In this document: in pieces, positions 6,571 through 6,979 of the stretch
Layout: each line of letters opens with the position of its first letter
Position numbering within the stretch: position 1 is the stretch's first letter
From: Flavobacterium sp.
GTDB lineage: Bacteria; Bacteroidota; Bacteroidia; Flavobacteriales; Flavobacteriaceae
Assembly: GCA_004296145.1 (NCBI GenBank)
Contig: SEBM01000217.1
Coordinates: 1 to 6,979, forward strand
Length of the DNA stretch: 6,979 nt
Reading direction: 5' to 3'
Notes under the pieces: generated by a model
What the model saw: only the letters and a program-made list of their open reading frames with translations
Database searches by the model: none
Told to the model about the DNA's origin: nothing
Made by a program: the position numbers and the translations under genes

Positions 6571-6603
6571 AAACCCGACAGGTTTTAAAAACCTGTCGGG
6601 TTT
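6571..6603. repeat. Near-perfect 33-base palindrome
   Basis: AAACCCGACAGGTTTT (6571-6586) is the exact reverse complement of 6588-6603, with one central A at 6587. The CCCGACAGG core is much richer in G and C than its surroundings. There is no T-run beyond three bases on either side, so classic termination is less convincing than for its neighbours, although the stem would be very stable. It may be a REP-like dispersed element or a protein-binding site. It lies seven bases after the previous T-run. Confidence 0.7.
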
Positions 6604-6650
6604 AAATATGTTCAATCAAACTTAAAATCAAATGTATTATATAATTTCAT

Positions 6651-6682
6651 AAAAAAAAGGACTCGTAAAACGGGTCCTTTTT
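6651..6682 (-). terminator. Terminator of the small membrane protein gene, possibly bidirectional
   Basis: A 12-bp stem (6654-6665 with 6671-6682) has a 5-base loop. Read leftward it ends in eight T residues (complement of A6651-A6658) and lies 18 bases past the stop codon of the 6871-6701 gene, so it fits as that gene's terminator, with one A-C mismatch. On the plus strand the same position is a G-T pair and five T residues close the stem, so it could also stop read-through from the receptor gene. Confidence 0.7.
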
Positions 6683-6687
6683 ATTGA

Positions 6688-6711
6688 AATCAATTTAAAA
6701 TTAAATTGATT
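6688..6711. repeat. AT-rich inverted repeat spanning the stop codon of the small gene
   Basis: AATCAATTTAA (6688-6698) is the exact reverse complement of TTAAATTGATT (6701-6711), separated by two bases. It covers the last codons and stop of the small minus-strand gene. Given the AT-rich composition it may be partly chance, but an 11-bp perfect arm is longer than expected. With the next hairpin to the left it gives the transcript's 3' end two consecutive stem-loops. Confidence 0.5.
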
Positions 6712-6871
6712 GTTCTTGTCTTTTTTTAGCTCTTTTCTCTTTGAACATTTCCCAGCTTGCTCCCGTTACCCAAAAAGATACGAAACCTACTAAGAAAAAC
6801 ATCAACCAAAACCCTATAGTTAGTATGGTCAAGAAAAGTAAAAAACCTAAGTACTGTGAAAATTCAAACAT
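6701..6871 (-). CDS. Small hydrophobic membrane protein of unknown function
   Basis: This is a 56-residue product beginning MFEFSQYLGF. Residues about 7-38 are almost entirely hydrophobic and aromatic (LLFLTILTIGFW, MFFLVGFVSFW): one long or two short transmembrane segments. A charged, mostly basic tail (about 41-54, with KEKRAKKRQE) would stay in the cytoplasm by the positive-inside rule. I do not recognise a characterised family. The frame extends upstream to a TTG at 6901, but that codon lies inside a -7 promoter element, upstream of the expected transcription start, so the ATG at 6871 is chosen. Support for a real gene is the matching promoter, an A-rich leader, a following terminator on the same strand, and a protein-like hydrophobic-then-basic pattern. 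It is monocistronic as far as the window shows. Confidence 0.7.
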   Translation of the reverse strand: MFEFSQYLGFLLFLTILTIGFWLMFFLVGFVSFWVTGASWEMFKEKRAKKRQEQSI

Positions 6872-6898
6872 GTTTTCCGGAATTTTTGAATGTAAGCA

Positions 6899-6929
6899 CA
6901 AATGTAGGTTTTATATTTTTCCTTGCCAA
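6899..6929 (-). promoter_or_regulatory. Bacteroidota-type promoter of the small membrane protein gene
   Basis: Read on the minus strand, TACATTTG (6906 to 6899) is an exact TAnnTTTG match, and TTG (6929 to 6927) lies 20 bases upstream, a normal -33 spacing. Transcription would begin near 6893, giving a leader of about 21 bases before the ATG at 6871. The bases from 6930 to the window end are AT-rich and show no further gene or hairpin that I can support. Confidence 0.65.
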
Positions 6930-6979
6930 TAAAAACCAAATCAATTTTTTTAAAAAGACAATTATAAGTATATTTATAC

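Noticed and set aside
6741..6932. Plus-strand open frame of 63 codons at the right end
   Set aside because: It is antisense to the small membrane protein gene, is Lys/Asn-rich as expected of shadow frames, and lacks a plus-strand promoter; the minus strand has promoter, terminator and membrane pattern.

Overview
The window looks like chromosomal DNA from a Bacteroidota bacterium, most likely Flavobacterium or a close relative. It is AT-rich and its start codons are preceded by A-rich leaders without Shine-Dalgarno sequences. Several genes have a Bacteroidota-type -7 element (TAnnTTTG) upstream. The protein set also fits: a SusC/FecA-like TonB-dependent receptor with a carboxypeptidase-regulatory N-terminal domain, and a short Bacteroidota-style MenE. 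Genus is an inference from style, not from a search.

Layout, left to right. Bases 1-147 hold the terminator of an upstream gene outside the window and a promoter. Bases 148-1365 (+) encode an RsmB/NOP-family RNA cytosine-C5 methyltransferase. It converges on a two-gene minus-strand unit: a CPBP (Abi/CAAX-type) intramembrane protease (3441-2509), followed after 10 bp by menE, O-succinylbenzoate-CoA ligase (2498-1452). A strong hairpin lies between the convergent genes. Divergent from the protease gene is a small arsenate reductase (ArsC/Spx-fold) gene at 3557-3901 (+). An 833-residue outer-membrane receptor follows at 3995-6496 (+). The right end (6497-6979) is rich in palindromes. It also carries a 56-residue membrane protein gene on the minus strand (6871-6701), with its own promoter at about 6899-6929.

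The genes are mostly housekeeping (rRNA modification, menaquinone synthesis) plus envelope functions (protease, receptor, small membrane protein). Apart from the protease-menE pair I see no shared pathway. There is no phage, transposase, CRISPR array, tRNA or rRNA in the window, every main reading frame appears intact, and no gap exceeds about 205 bp.

I did not find a convincing new multi-gene system. The most interesting signals are small. One is a repeated palindromic element immediately after two unrelated genes' stop codons. Another is a 33-base near-perfect palindrome of unusual composition in the same cluster. The small membrane protein's longest reading frame starts inside its own promoter, so its start should be moved. 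Finally, the receptor has a Gly/Glu-rich tail beyond its last beta-strand and a Thr-Pro repeat in a predicted loop.
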